From positions 310,001 through 374,000 of the forward strand of contig JAXGLD010000004.1 of the NCBI GenBank assembly GCA_040769385.1: a DNA stretch of 64,000 nucleotides. Direction: 5' to 3'. The notes beneath the pieces were generated by a model. The model had not been told where the DNA came from and did no database searches. It was given only the letters and a program-made list of their open reading frames with translations. Both the position numbers and the translations under genes were made by a program. The DNA comes from PHAA01 sp022706565 (GTDB lineage: Bacteria > Bacillota > Syntrophomonadia > Syntrophomonadales > Syntrophomonadaceae). Numbering within the stretch: the first letter of the stretch is position 1; each line of letters begins with the position of its first letter. Shown in pieces: positions 27,191 through 36,165 of this stretch.

Positions 27191-27947
27191 CTACAGATTC
27201 TCGGACAAGCTCTGAACGCCTATGACAAACTCCTTCATCAGCTCTTTTACCCGGCCAAAGCCAGCGTTCTTTTCACCGGTTGATTCATCCATATACAGGC
27301 TGCGGTTCACCTCTATCATGATCGAGCTTACCCGTTTGTCCTGTCGGTAAAAACGTGTGGGCACAAAGGTTCCGGCAAACGGGCGATTGACTGCTACAGT
27401 AAAATACTCGGCCAACCAGTTCAACGAATAATCTCTTAGTGCTGGCGAAGTATGATAATCACAGATCCCGAGACATATTTCCAGCCGACTAGGCTCCTGA
27501 TCCAATTCATATGGTAAGGGCCGGGCGGGGAAGGAATGACAGTCTATTATCAGGCAATGGTTGTGCCGGGCCAGGCAAGCTTCAACCGCTTCCTCAAAGT
27601 ATTTATGGTAAGGATCATAGTACTCGGTTAACAGGGCATCCCTGACTTCGGAGGTAACGTGTCTCAGCCTCTTCCCCGCCGACGAACGTTCATAGACAGC
27701 GCCCATGCCGACTCTCGCCATAGCCTCATCCTCATCGGACATAAATCTCTCCATGTCAACCACCAACCGGCTTACCGGGCTCTTAATCATTCTCGCCCCG
27801 GGGACAGCAAACAGCTCATCAGTATACCTGTCTGTCATGGCCAGGAGCTCCAATTCCAGCTCTTGTTCATCCAGCAGGATAGTTGACCTCATATCTTCTG
27901 GAATATTTAGACTGGCGTGGGGAACATGAAGTACTATCAGCTTCCAT
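27191..27947 (-). pseudogene. N-formylglutamate amidohydrolase-like gene, copy 1, frameshifted at codon 3
   Basis: The body is intact and very similar to the gene at 46672-47427: HVPHAS near the start, the zinc-binding IDCHSFP, and EVNRSLYM. In this family a zinc enzyme hydrolyses N-formylglutamate or a related amide. The expected ATG at 27945-27947 overlaps the upstream stop (TGATG), but ATG GAA is followed by one extra base before the codons for LIVLHVPHAS. Translation therefore needs a frameshift, a CTG start at 27940, or the internal ATG at 27892, which loses the HVPHAS motif. It may be a recent pseudogene. Confidence 0.7.
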
Positions 27948-28720
27948 CACCTGCATTCAAAAGAAGCTCTGCAGGCATCGATGAAATCGGCCTTTTCCCC
28001 AATGATCTTTATACCATCAAGATAGAAATTGCCCGAGCAGATTAGCCAGAAAACCTTATCGACGTGAAATGGTGTAATATCACAGGATTCTGCCATCCGA
28101 ATGATTGCCTTGTAGACCTCATATTGGTCTTTTTCACAGATTCCGCAGGCACTGAAAACATCGATTAAATGAGTATCGGGTTTGGGGTACTGCATATATC
28201 CAATCTCTTTAAGAAAATCGCATGCTAACGCAAAACCCATTCCTTTTATCTCCTTCTTTAGCAAGAGGGGCAGGGCCATGCTGGCCGATTCTTTTTGGTA
28301 GGATGATACGAAGTTGCGAAAATCATTGATATCCTTGAAAACGGCCATCCATCGACATGCAGAAATAATGTATTTCGCATATTGTAGCCAGAGATTCCGA
28401 GGGTTTTCTGGATTTTTGATTGGAAATGAACCAACAAACTCACCATATAGACTGTCTACGTCATGGTTTTCTAGTGTTTTCTTTGGATCGAAATCAAACA
28501 GTATTTTTTCAAAATCCGCGTTGTAAATCTGGAATTTGATCACCTTGGACATCATATTACGATTCTGCAAGGAGCGGCACATAATCTTAAAAATGTCATT
28601 AATCGTATTGCAAGGTTTCGGGCCGCTTAAGTATTTTTCTATGTCGATTTCATCGGGTGTCATGTTTTTGAGATATTCTTCTGCACATCCATACGTTCTC
28701 GCCAAACATTCTTTGTCCAA
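27947..28720 (-). CDS. helix-hairpin-helix DNA glycosylase-like protein
   Basis: 257 residues with a TTG start at 28720. The C-terminal half has KKEIKGMGFALACDFLKEIG, a helix-hairpin-helix, followed by PKPDTHLIDVFSACGI, the LPKPDTH/VDTHVxRV-like pattern of HhH-GPD glycosylases. No Fe-S cysteine cluster is present, and the catalytic lysine is not obvious, so it may only bind DNA. The N-terminal half is helical and unassigned. Its stop overlaps the start of the frameshifted amidohydrolase copy. It is one of three glycosylase-like genes in the window. Confidence 0.55.
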   Translation of the reverse strand: MDKECLARTYGCAEEYLKNMTPDEIDIEKYLSGPKPCNTINDIFKIMCRSLQNRNMMSKVIKFQIYNADFEKILFDFDPKKTLENHDVDSLYGEFVGSFPIKNPENPRNLWLQYAKYIISACRWMAVFKDINDFRNFVSSYQKESASMALPLLLKKEIKGMGFALACDFLKEIGYMQYPKPDTHLIDVFSACGICEKDQYEVYKAIIRMAESCDITPFHVDKVFWLICSGNFYLDGIKIIGEKADFIDACRASFECR

Positions 28721-28799
28721 CTCTCAAACCCCCCAACCATATTTCCCAATTGCAATATCAAGTTACTTTCTTCCTTGTGCTTAATTCCTGCGTTCCTCG

Positions 28800-29960
28800 T
28801 CAATCTATGCCCGATGGCGATTTTGATTCACTTTCGGCTTCATAATAAAACCACTCAAATGCGTCCAAGAACTTGTCCAACTCTTCCTTTTTAGTTAGCA
28901 ATTCGATCGGGAAACCCTGCCCTTTATTGATTGATTCTTCTGGTAAGGACAAACCCTTGATCTTGTTTAAGCGCAGTATTAATTCGAATCTTTTGCTTTC
29001 ACTATCGAATGGCGGAGTGCTCCGCATAAGATCAAATTGGAGGGTGATGGTTCCATCAGTCCAGATAATGTATGCATTGCCGTTTCCTGATCCGTTATCA
29101 TGATAATGGTACAGTGAACCAAATTTGCGACCTTTGCCATACTTGCTTTTGAAACCTTTAACCTTAGCCCAGGTAATTATCTTTTTAACCACACTTGTCA
29201 CTTCAGAACCATATTTTTTATTCAGTTCGTCACACAAGGACTGTTCATCCCATTTCCTGCTACCCCCGGTAGGCGACTTATTCTCAGTATTTGCGGTCAA
29301 TCCAATTACTCTTGGCACCAAAGTTTTCAGTCCTTCATTTACGAATTGCCTGATTTCAATGGCTAGAACCTCAGCGGGGTTCATTTGAACATTCATAAAT
29401 TCAACTATTCTCTTTAGCTCCGGTGGTATTATATCGGCAATAAAAATCATTCTAATTCGGCCCAGTTTCAGGTTGTCGTTTGCCAGACTCCAAAATTGTT
29501 CTGGATAATAATCCTCGCCCAGGTGTTCAGCCAAGACCTGCGCCGGATCCCGTCCTTCATTCTTGCAGTTCAACTCGAACTGATTTTGAAAAGTCTCTAT
29601 TGGCCAATAGACGACCGCATTTGCTGCATAATCCATCATCTGCCCTACTACTTCCCGGCGAATACGCGTATCACTGCTGCGTTTTACTTCAATCAATGTC
29701 GGAATAGCATCCTGATCGAGAAAAAGGTGATCAACTGACCAACGCCCACTACCACCCTCCTCTGAAGATATGGATGCCTCCCTTGTCATTAACAACCACC
29801 GCCGAGGATACGTACTGTTGATCTGATCACCTGCCATGAGATTTGGATATTTAGCAATGAGTTCTTGTAGTATGTCCTCTGAATCATTCGCTTGTTGCTT
29901 CATCTCAATAAGGTGACCATTATCTTGAATTAGAAAAATGCCTCCATTCACTGTCTTCAC
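28800..29960 (-). CDS. PD-(D/E)XK nuclease-like protein, 386 residues
   Basis: GTG start at 29960. The N-terminal third contains WSVDHLFLDQDAIPTLIEVKRSSD: an Asp, then ExK at the expected strand spacing, followed by a GQMMDYA helix, which is the restriction-endonuclease core with its distal Gln/Tyr. The middle part (GRIRMIFIADIIPPELKRIVEFMN) resembles proteins that add a second domain after such a nuclease. The C-terminal ~100 residues (KGFKSKYGKGRKFGSLYHY onward) look like a separate alpha/beta domain. It heads a three-gene nuclease/helicase cluster with 30014 and 30981. Activity and target are unknown. Confidence 0.7.
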   Translation of the reverse strand: MKTVNGGIFLIQDNGHLIEMKQQANDSEDILQELIAKYPNLMAGDQINSTYPRRWLLMTREASISSEEGGSGRWSVDHLFLDQDAIPTLIEVKRSSDTRIRREVVGQMMDYAANAVVYWPIETFQNQFELNCKNEGRDPAQVLAEHLGEDYYPEQFWSLANDNLKLGRIRMIFIADIIPPELKRIVEFMNVQMNPAEVLAIEIRQFVNEGLKTLVPRVIGLTANTENKSPTGGSRKWDEQSLCDELNKKYGSEVTSVVKKIITWAKVKGFKSKYGKGRKFGSLYHYHDNGSGNGNAYIIWTDGTITLQFDLMRSTPPFDSESKRFELILRLNKIKGLSLPEESINKGQGFPIELLTKKEELDKFLDAFEWFYYEAESESKSPSGID

Positions 29961-30013
29961 CCCAATCAGATAAAATAAACAAATCTTAGTTCTTCCGAAC
30001 CACCTGGTAATTG

Positions 30014-30937
30014 CTACTTGTAAAGGGTGAAATTTACCTGGTATCTGTAGAATTCAATATTAGATGCCACAGATAAGGCCCTTCTAATTTTTAGATCATC
30101 ATCCAGTCCTATAATTACTCCTTTAACTATCTGGCCTTCTTCCGCCAATTCCTCTTTCACGTAACCCATGTAGCGCTGAATTTGCCCAACCACATTATCG
30201 CTGACCCGCCCCTTTTTCAACTCAACTACCAGCAACTCCTTTTTATCTTTGCTGATTGCCAGTATGTCCAATGGGCCCGTATCACTCGGGAACTGCTGTC
30301 CGACCAATTCACCCTCTTCTTCATAGATGTCGTAGGTTTTTCCCAATTCAGTTTTCGCCCAATTTTTGACAAGGAAATCTTCCAGGTGCTTCTCCAAAGC
30401 AAACACTACCGGATCCTCGACTGTCTCATCAGTTGAAATTATTGTTGGAGGAGTCGTGCCGGCGATCAACGTTTCTAATTCATTACTATGCTTTGTGATA
30501 TCACTGATGGTTCCTATCGATCCGGTCGAACTCTTCAACGCGTCGCTCATCACTGCTCGTTCGATGGTTTGGGAATACCATTTCACAGTACGGCGATGTG
30601 GTAGGTTAGTATTTGCATAATAAGAGTACTCATCTAGGATCTCCCCGATATAATAGCTTCCAGAACCGTTAGGGCTGAGGATCATATCTCCAATCTTCAT
30701 CCCCTTACCCAGAGTCCAAAGAGACCCACAGGCTAATCCTGCTGCTATTCTTGATTTATCCGGTCTGTGTTTAATATAGATAGGAATATATTTCTGATTA
30801 AACGCCTTCCAATTATCGGGGAATTGCCCGGTCAAATCATCACCGGGCAGAAAATCCACACCGATAAAGTTTCCCTTATAAGACTCGTCGGCAAATATGC
30901 TTTTGCGTCCCAACATTATCCGATAATACTTTTTCAT
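30014..30937 (-). CDS. NucS/PD-(D/E)XK-type restriction-like nuclease with N-terminal PUA-like domain
   Basis: 307 residues. The N-terminal half has KGNFIGVDFLPGDDL and GDMILSPNGSGSYYIGEI, resembling PUA/EVE-like modules that precede Mrr/NucS-like nucleases. The C-terminal half has the catalytic pattern GPLDILAISKDKKELLVVELKKGRVSD and GQIQRYMGYV (D, ExK, Q). Together this suggests a nuclease guided by a DNA-end or base reader. It is 44 bases upstream of the start of the next minus-strand gene and 43 bases downstream of the NERD helicase, so the three genes probably form an operon. Confidence 0.75.
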   Translation of the reverse strand: MKKYYRIMLGRKSIFADESYKGNFIGVDFLPGDDLTGQFPDNWKAFNQKYIPIYIKHRPDKSRIAAGLACGSLWTLGKGMKIGDMILSPNGSGSYYIGEILDEYSYYANTNLPHRRTVKWYSQTIERAVMSDALKSSTGSIGTISDITKHSNELETLIAGTTPPTIISTDETVEDPVVFALEKHLEDFLVKNWAKTELGKTYDIYEEEGELVGQQFPSDTGPLDILAISKDKKELLVVELKKGRVSDNVVGQIQRYMGYVKEELAEEGQIVKGVIIGLDDDLKIRRALSVASNIEFYRYQVNFTLYK

Positions 30938-30980
30938 AAAACCCCCCCATCAATGAACACTTGTAAATATTTTTCTAATG

Positions 30981-32792
30981 TTAGGTCAAACCATCCAGAT
31001 ACTCTGTAAACAAGGAGTTTCCGCTATAAGTCAGATAGAGATAATCCACAGCTCTCGTTAGGGCTATATACATAAGCGATACCTCCCTTTGTAAATCATC
31101 AACCAATGTAAACGGGAAATTGTCAACATTACATATGAATACAACTTTGAATTCCAAGCCCTTTGCACTTTCAACCGTGCTTAATTTCACTCCATCTTCC
31201 TTACGGCGGAAATTACGTTTACTCCAATTGTTCTCTGCCAGCCAGTAGTGGGGTATCTTCTTCGACCGCAGTATCTTTTGTAAAGTATCCACATACGCAG
31301 TATCGAATTGTTTTACTCTATAAAGAATCGCTATATCCTCGTATCCGATCCCTTCGTCATCGTGTAGCCTAATGATTTCCTCACCAATGTATTTAGCTTC
31401 AGTCACAAAGTTCTTAAATCTCTTGATTACTGGTAAGGGACCATGGCGATTAGCACTCCGCGGAGGAATAATCTCCATAGCTCCATCTTTTAGGGCAGGT
31501 TTAACCCCTTTGGAGAAGTGTTGGTAGAAATCCCAGGCAAATACGATTATCTCCAAGGTGTTTCGATAATTGATGTTAAGGATTTTTGACCGGCCTTGGA
31601 ATGACAGGCCTATTTCCTTGGATAGGCTTTTGCGGTGATAGATCTGCTGAGCGCGATCTTCAACAAGTAGGAGAGAGTTAGTGTTAGGATTTAGTGAATG
31701 ATAAACCAGTTTCAACCAGGATGGTTCAAAATCCTGCCCTTCATCAATTAGGATAGCATCGTATTTCTTAGATTCTATAAGGCCGGATTCAATCTGCTGC
31801 AATATCTCATCTATAAGGGCATCGTCCCTCAATCCCCAGTTTTTATAAGACCAGTTGTGAAAGTTATCAACCTCGATTTCATCCTTAGTTTCAATGTCTA
31901 TGTCTTTAATTATCTGACGGATGAAAGTAGCCAAGGATATATTGTAACATAAGACTAATATCTTCCATCCCGGTTGGCACTGGGCCAGATATTTTGCCCG
32001 GCACGCCAAAACCAGTGTCTTTCCACTACCAGCTACTCCGCGCAATAATCGATGCTTGTCTCCTAGAGCCTTAGCCAAGTTTTCCTGATATAAATCCATT
32101 ACTATTACGTCCCGTAAAGAAAACAGAACCTGTTCTTCGTAGATAACCGGCTTCTCTTCTTGTTTAGCACTTATGCGTATTTCGGGGAAAAGAATATAAC
32201 GGATTAATTTTAGATCATTTTCAGTAAGCGCTTCCCGAATAGGAAATCTAATCGGGAACATATTTTGTATTCTGTTAAGCAAATGCTCTTCCGAATAAGC
32301 GTCGTTTTCTGGATCAACTTCATCGCGGGCCAGAACCAACTCGGGGGGAATGATATTATATAGTCCGGTCTCAACCAAGTCTCTTTGGGTAAGCTTAGTG
32401 AAGACTACGCCATAACCGTAAGGGAATCGAAGATTTCCCTGATATGGTCCTTCTTGAACAACCAATTGACTATCCTTCTTTAGAACATTACTGATTTCTT
32501 GGGCATACTTTCTAGCCTGGGACAAAGGACTAATATGTTTCACAATGTTGCCGTTTATCTGCAGCACCCATTCATCCTGATTTGCAGCTAATAGCGTGGA
32601 TTTGGAATAATCTTTAACTTCAAGAACAACAAATCCTATATCTGGGCCTATAATGACGAAATCAGGTCGACGATTTCTTATTATCGGTTCCCTGTAGACC
32701 ACATAATCATCAGGTAAACCTTTTAGCGTATTGAACAATATGGTTTCCCCTCGCGTACCGGAGCGGAAATATTCGGGTATCATCTGAGCCAA
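30981..32792 (-). CDS. NERD-domain UvrD-type helicase, second gene
   Basis: 603 residues; TTG start at 32792 after GGGGGGA. The NERD domain spans residues ~10-120 (RPDFVIIGPDIGFVVLEVKDYS: D and ExK). The helicase has Walker A GVAGSGKT near residue 252, Walker B AILIDEGQDF near 350, LSTVESAKGLEFKVVF, and MYIALTRAVDYLYL at the end (motif VI). It is the same architecture as the 1556-3208 gene but diverged. With the two nuclease genes downstream it forms a compact helicase/nuclease cluster, plausible as a restriction or phage-defence unit. Confidence 0.88.
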   Translation of the reverse strand: MAQMIPEYFRSGTRGETILFNTLKGLPDDYVVYREPIIRNRRPDFVIIGPDIGFVVLEVKDYSKSTLLAANQDEWVLQINGNIVKHISPLSQARKYAQEISNVLKKDSQLVVQEGPYQGNLRFPYGYGVVFTKLTQRDLVETGLYNIIPPELVLARDEVDPENDAYSEEHLLNRIQNMFPIRFPIREALTENDLKLIRYILFPEIRISAKQEEKPVIYEEQVLFSLRDVIVMDLYQENLAKALGDKHRLLRGVAGSGKTLVLACRAKYLAQCQPGWKILVLCYNISLATFIRQIIKDIDIETKDEIEVDNFHNWSYKNWGLRDDALIDEILQQIESGLIESKKYDAILIDEGQDFEPSWLKLVYHSLNPNTNSLLLVEDRAQQIYHRKSLSKEIGLSFQGRSKILNINYRNTLEIIVFAWDFYQHFSKGVKPALKDGAMEIIPPRSANRHGPLPVIKRFKNFVTEAKYIGEEIIRLHDDEGIGYEDIAILYRVKQFDTAYVDTLQKILRSKKIPHYWLAENNWSKRNFRRKEDGVKLSTVESAKGLEFKVVFICNVDNFPFTLVDDLQREVSLMYIALTRAVDYLYLTYSGNSLFTEYLDGLT

Positions 32793-32837
32793 AATAATCC
32801 CCCCTAAAAAACTTACAGTCTCGTTCTATTTAAACTT

Positions 32838-32857
32838 CGCCCGTATTCGTCTACATC
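32838..32857 (-). promoter_or_regulatory. repeated upstream element, copy 3
   Basis: Minus strand reads GGATGTAGACGAATACGGGC, 46 bases before the TTG start of the NERD helicase. It matches copies at 12322 and 27095 at most positions. A promoter is possible, with TAGACG or TGGACA as the -35. Confidence 0.35.
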
Positions 32858-32988
32858 CTGCATATTTTGTCTAAATTTAGTAACCCCCATATAGAAATAC
32901 GATGGTGACGATTTGAATTAATCATTAAACCAAGCAAATATCTGGACAAAAGTAAGAGTAGGCATCCGCTTTGCCGCCGGCGCCCTTA

Positions 32989-33040
32989 TATAGGAAAAAA
33001 GTCGTAATATTTTTCCTATGTCGTGTTTACATAGGAAAAA
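32989..33040. repeat. three-copy ATAGGAAAAA repeat with a perfect 11-bp hairpin
   Basis: ATAGGAAAAA occurs at 32990-32999 and 33031-33040, and inverted at 33010-33019. TTTTTCCTATG (33010-33020) and CATAGGAAAAA (33030-33040) form a perfect 11-bp stem with a 9-base loop. It lies in the 32793-33204 gap. The only other thing in that gap is a 25-codon frame at 33065-33142 (AGGDLTKQELTQWLKVHVEE) that reads like a gene remnant. It may be a bidirectional terminator or an operator. Confidence 0.6.
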
Positions 33041-33204
33041 TCAGGACCGCGGACCTACGTAATAATGTTGCGGCTGGCAGGCGGCGATTTGACGAAACAA
33101 GAATTGACTCAATGGTTGAAAGTGCACGTCGAAGAAAGCTAGGGGGATGAGTATCCACCTGCCCACCCATCGGCCCCCCGCGCCAAATATGTTAGCATTA
33201 GAGC

Positions 33205-34332
33205 ATGAATAAACACGATCATGACCACAAAGGCAGATCTCTCATTAAAGACATATCCTCCAACCAAATTGCGATGGCATTTACCGGCAGTTTTTTGGGT
33301 GCCGGTTTCGTGTCGGGACAAGAGCTGACCCAGTTCTTTGCTGTATTCGGAGGTTATGGGCTGCTGGGCATGGTGGCAGCGGTCATAATGCTCCTGACCT
33401 TGAGTTGCCTGGTCATGAAGATCGCCCGGCAGACCGGAATCATAGAGTTTGAAAGAATCATCGTAAGGAAAGAAAAGCCCTGGCTTAGGGCCATCTTCGG
33501 CGGGGTATTCATCTTCTTCCTGTTCGGGGTGGTGGTGGTCATGACCGCGGGGGCGGGAGCGCTGCTGAAACAGGTATTCGGTCTCCCAAAAGTCTGGGGA
33601 AATGCATTTATGGCCGTATGTTTGGCCATACTGGGTTTGTGGGAAGCCAAAGGGGTGCTGAACGTATTCCGGATCACTGTCCCCTGCCTAATAGTGGTGG
33701 CGATGATCACCGGCGTCTGGTCATTCTTCATCTTTGAAGGAAACGGGGTGGTGGCCCGGCCCTTTTCCGGGGCCAATCCACTGCTGGGCAACTGGCTGTT
33801 TGCCACCGTCGCCTTCGTATCCTACAACATGATGGTGGCCATATCGATACTGGTGCCGATCGCACCGGATGTGAAGGCGGAAAAGACCATCGACCAGGGG
33901 ATCCTCCAAGGGGCGGTACAATTGCTGGTCGCGTTCGTATGTATCCTGCTCCCCCTCATAATGAACCAGAACATGCTGGCCGGGGCGGATCTGCCCATGC
34001 TTATGCTGGCCGAAAGAATCGCCCCGGTATGGGGGATAGTCTATGCGGTCCTGTTACTGTGCGGAATGTTCGGGAGTGGATTAGCCTGTCTCTTCGGGGT
34101 AACCGTCCGCATCAAGAAAATCGCCAGGAATACCAGGGGAAGCACCCTGACATTGGGGTTGGTGGCGGCGGCCTTCGTCGGCAGCCTGGCGGGCTTCAAA
34201 GAGCTGATCGCCACCGCATTCCCGGTATTTGGCTATGTCGGTTTCCTGGCCATGATCGGTATCGTGCTGCATTATGTTTCTCTGCGGAAGGAAACCAGCA
34301 TCGATATCAGCGGCACCAAATTCAATCCGTGA
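33205..34332 (+). CDS. YkvI-family membrane protein (amino-acid-transporter-like)
   Basis: 375 residues with about ten predicted transmembrane helices. The N-terminal IAMAFTGSFLGAGFVSGQE, with its unwound-helix glycines, is typical of the YkvI family, which shares the APC/LeuT-like fold. Further helices include MVAAVIMLLTLSCLV, IFFLFGVVVVMTAGAGALL and VVAMITGVWSFFIF. The substrate is unknown. Translation may start at ATG 33205. It precedes an alpha/beta hydrolase gene by 92 bases; these two genes look like ordinary, non-defence genes and have higher GC by eye than the surrounding AT-rich nuclease genes. Confidence 0.85.
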   Translation: MNKHDHDHKGRSLIKDISSNQIAMAFTGSFLGAGFVSGQELTQFFAVFGGYGLLGMVAAVIMLLTLSCLVMKIARQTGIIEFERIIVRKEKPWLRAIFGGVFIFFLFGVVVVMTAGAGALLKQVFGLPKVWGNAFMAVCLAILGLWEAKGVLNVFRITVPCLIVVAMITGVWSFFIFEGNGVVARPFSGANPLLGNWLFATVAFVSYNMMVAISILVPIAPDVKAEKTIDQGILQGAVQLLVAFVCILLPLIMNQNMLAGADLPMLMLAERIAPVWGIVYAVLLLCGMFGSGLACLFGVTVRIKKIARNTRGSTLTLGLVAAAFVGSLAGFKELIATAFPVFGYVGFLAMIGIVLHYVSLRKETSIDISGTKFNP

Positions 34333-34424
34333 TGCCCCTGTCTAAGAAGTGGTGAATCGAACTGCCGGGTCAAGAGGACTACAGGAAAACGAGGATACCG
34401 GCAGACAAGGAGGTACAAACGGCA

Positions 34425-35357
34425 ATGGCTGACAGGTTGGAACCGGAAGGAACATCTGCCGGGGTGGAAAACGTACCCGGAATGCGTCATCATCTCTTGA
34501 ACGTCTGCGGCGGACCGCTGTCGGTATACGAAGCCGGCGAGCCGGGCAGGCCACCGGTGGTGATGCTGCACGGGGCCATGTATGACGAGGCCAGGTTCAG
34601 CTGGGACCAGATGTTCCCGTTCCTCAGCCGGTACTATCACGTGTTTGCGCTCGATATACCGAGGCATGGGAAATCGAGGCCCTGGGAAGGCCATATGGGC
34701 CACAGCCGGTTGATGGACATTTTGAACCACACCTTCGGACAGCTGCAGCTTGGTGAATTCAGCCTGGTGGGCCTTTCCATGGGTGGTGCCCTCAGTATCG
34801 AGTACGCTTCACTATATCCGCATCAAGTAAAGTCGATGGTCCTCTTTGAACCTGGAGGGCTGGGAGACAAGCTCGATCACCAATTGTTCACCTGGTTATA
34901 TATCAAGACCCCCGGAATGCTCCGGATGCTCAACCGCAGGTATGTCAAAATGGACGATACCCGCTTGGAAAGACTACTGAAATCTATTTTTGTTGGTGGC
35001 TCCGAGCCCACCGACCCCGAACGGTTGGTGGCAATCCTCAAACAGGAGATAAAGGGCAAGCATGAACATGCCGAGAAAGATTTGGACGACTGGCAGCTGG
35101 ACAGCATCGGCCCATTCAGGCTGAAGTGGAACCTTCTGGATAGGATTCCCTTGATAAAATGTCCGACTTTGTGGCTTAGAGGGGCGGACAGTGAACTGGT
35201 AAAACAGCACGAGATGGAAAGAGCAGTGAAGCTGGCAGTTAGTGGCGGGGCAAAGGCAGAACTAAAACTGATTCAGCATGCCGGGCATCTCTTGCCCCTG
35301 GAAAGGCCGGCCGAAGCAAATGCTGCCGTAAAGGAGTTCCTGGACCGGATAATGTAG
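34425..35357 (+). CDS. alpha/beta hydrolase
   Basis: 310 residues, ATG 34425 after AAGGAGG. An alpha/beta hydrolase fold with VMLHGAMYD (oxyanion region), FALDIPRHGKS, the nucleophile elbow GLSMGGAL, an acid in LRGADSELV, and the catalytic His in HAGHLLPLERP. All three triad positions are therefore present. The substrate cannot be inferred. The N-terminal ~30 residues are a non-conserved extension. Probably cotranscribed with the YkvI-type gene. Confidence 0.85.
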   Translation: MADRLEPEGTSAGVENVPGMRHHLLNVCGGPLSVYEAGEPGRPPVVMLHGAMYDEARFSWDQMFPFLSRYYHVFALDIPRHGKSRPWEGHMGHSRLMDILNHTFGQLQLGEFSLVGLSMGGALSIEYASLYPHQVKSMVLFEPGGLGDKLDHQLFTWLYIKTPGMLRMLNRRYVKMDDTRLERLLKSIFVGGSEPTDPERLVAILKQEIKGKHEHAEKDLDDWQLDSIGPFRLKWNLLDRIPLIKCPTLWLRGADSELVKQHEMERAVKLAVSGGAKAELKLIQHAGHLLPLERPAEANAAVKEFLDRIM

Positions 35358-35397
35358 GAAGAAGCCAGACGGCCTCTAGCCACGAAAGGGAAATCCG

Positions 35398-35463
35398 CTA
35401 CACCGACACCGCCTCCTGTAGCACGAAGCCCGGCATGGGCTGGTGCATCTTCCAAACGATAAC
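35398..35463 (-). pseudogene. 3' remnant of DUF3427 helicase gene (second copy)
   Basis: The last ~21 codons (IVWKMHQPMPGFVLQEAVSV, then TAG) of the damaged helicase at 43748-44648 are repeated here with a few base changes. The match ends abruptly on both sides. It is a recombination scar just upstream of mazE. Confidence 0.8.
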
Positions 35464-35538
35464 ACTTATAGAATTGTGCACGTCCCATTGATTTTCGTAT
35501 ATACTAAGTATATACAGAGCGTGAATGGAGTGATAAAT

Positions 35539-35781
35539 GTGTACACCACTATTCAGAAATGGGGCAATAGTCACGGTATCAGAATACCCAAGCAACTTCT
35601 GGAGGCCTTGGATCTCCGCGAAAGCGACAAAGTTGAGATAGAGCGGCAACAGGATGCCATCGTCATACGCAAGGCCGGCATTAGACACAGGACATTAGAG
35701 GAACGTTTGGCTGGATTTGAAGGCCCTTATGAGTTCACCGAATGGGATACCGGAACTCCAGTTGGAAACGAGGTGTTATGA
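35539..35781 (+). CDS. mazE: MazE-family (AbrB-fold) antitoxin
   Basis: 80 residues from GTG 35539, eight bases after GGAG; longer frames run into the helicase remnant. The swapped-hairpin AbrB pattern is plain: TTIQKWGNSHGIRIPKQLLEALDL, with the DNA-binding SHGIRIPK, then DKVEIERQQDAIVIRK. The tail would wrap the toxin. The stop overlaps the mazF start (GTTATGATG). The protein normally represses its own operon. Confidence 0.9.
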   Translation: MYTTIQKWGNSHGIRIPKQLLEALDLRESDKVEIERQQDAIVIRKAGIRHRTLEERLAGFEGPYEFTEWDTGTPVGNEVL

Positions 35782-36119
35782 TGGCATATATTCCGCAGCA
35801 GGGGGATATAGTCTATCTGGACTTTGATCCGCAATCCGGGCAAAAGCAGACGGGGCGCCGCCCAGCCATCGTGATAAGTAATAATGCATTCAATGCTTTG
35901 AGCCGTGGCGCGTTTGTCTGCCCTATCACCAATACCAATCGGGGCATACCGCTGCATGTACAGTTGGATTCCCGGACCAAGACGACTGGCGTAATCATGT
36001 GCGACCAGGTGAAAGCTCTCGATATGCAGAGCAGAAATGCAGCCTTGATCGAAAAGGCGCCGCGGGATCTCGTGGCAGAGGCAATAGACATCGTCGTCGC
36101 CATGATCGAAGTGTTATAA
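35778..36119 (+). CDS. mazF: MazF-family endoribonuclease toxin
   Basis: About 113 residues; ATG 35778 or 35781, both after GAGGTG. Typical MazF: GDIVYLDFDPQSG, GRRPAIVISNNAFN, and FVCPITNTNRG with the conserved T in the PIT motif, then LDSRTKTTGVIMCDQVKALD with a basic TG loop. MazF cleaves single-stranded RNA at short motifs and arrests growth when MazE is lost. The length is normal and no damage is seen, so the pair is likely active. Confidence 0.92.
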   Translation: MMAYIPQQGDIVYLDFDPQSGQKQTGRRPAIVISNNAFNALSRGAFVCPITNTNRGIPLHVQLDSRTKTTGVIMCDQVKALDMQSRNAALIEKAPRDLVAEAIDIVVAMIEVL

Positions 36120-36165
36120 ACAGCACACCACCGGGGCCTCGGTGAACTGGAATGGATAAATACAG

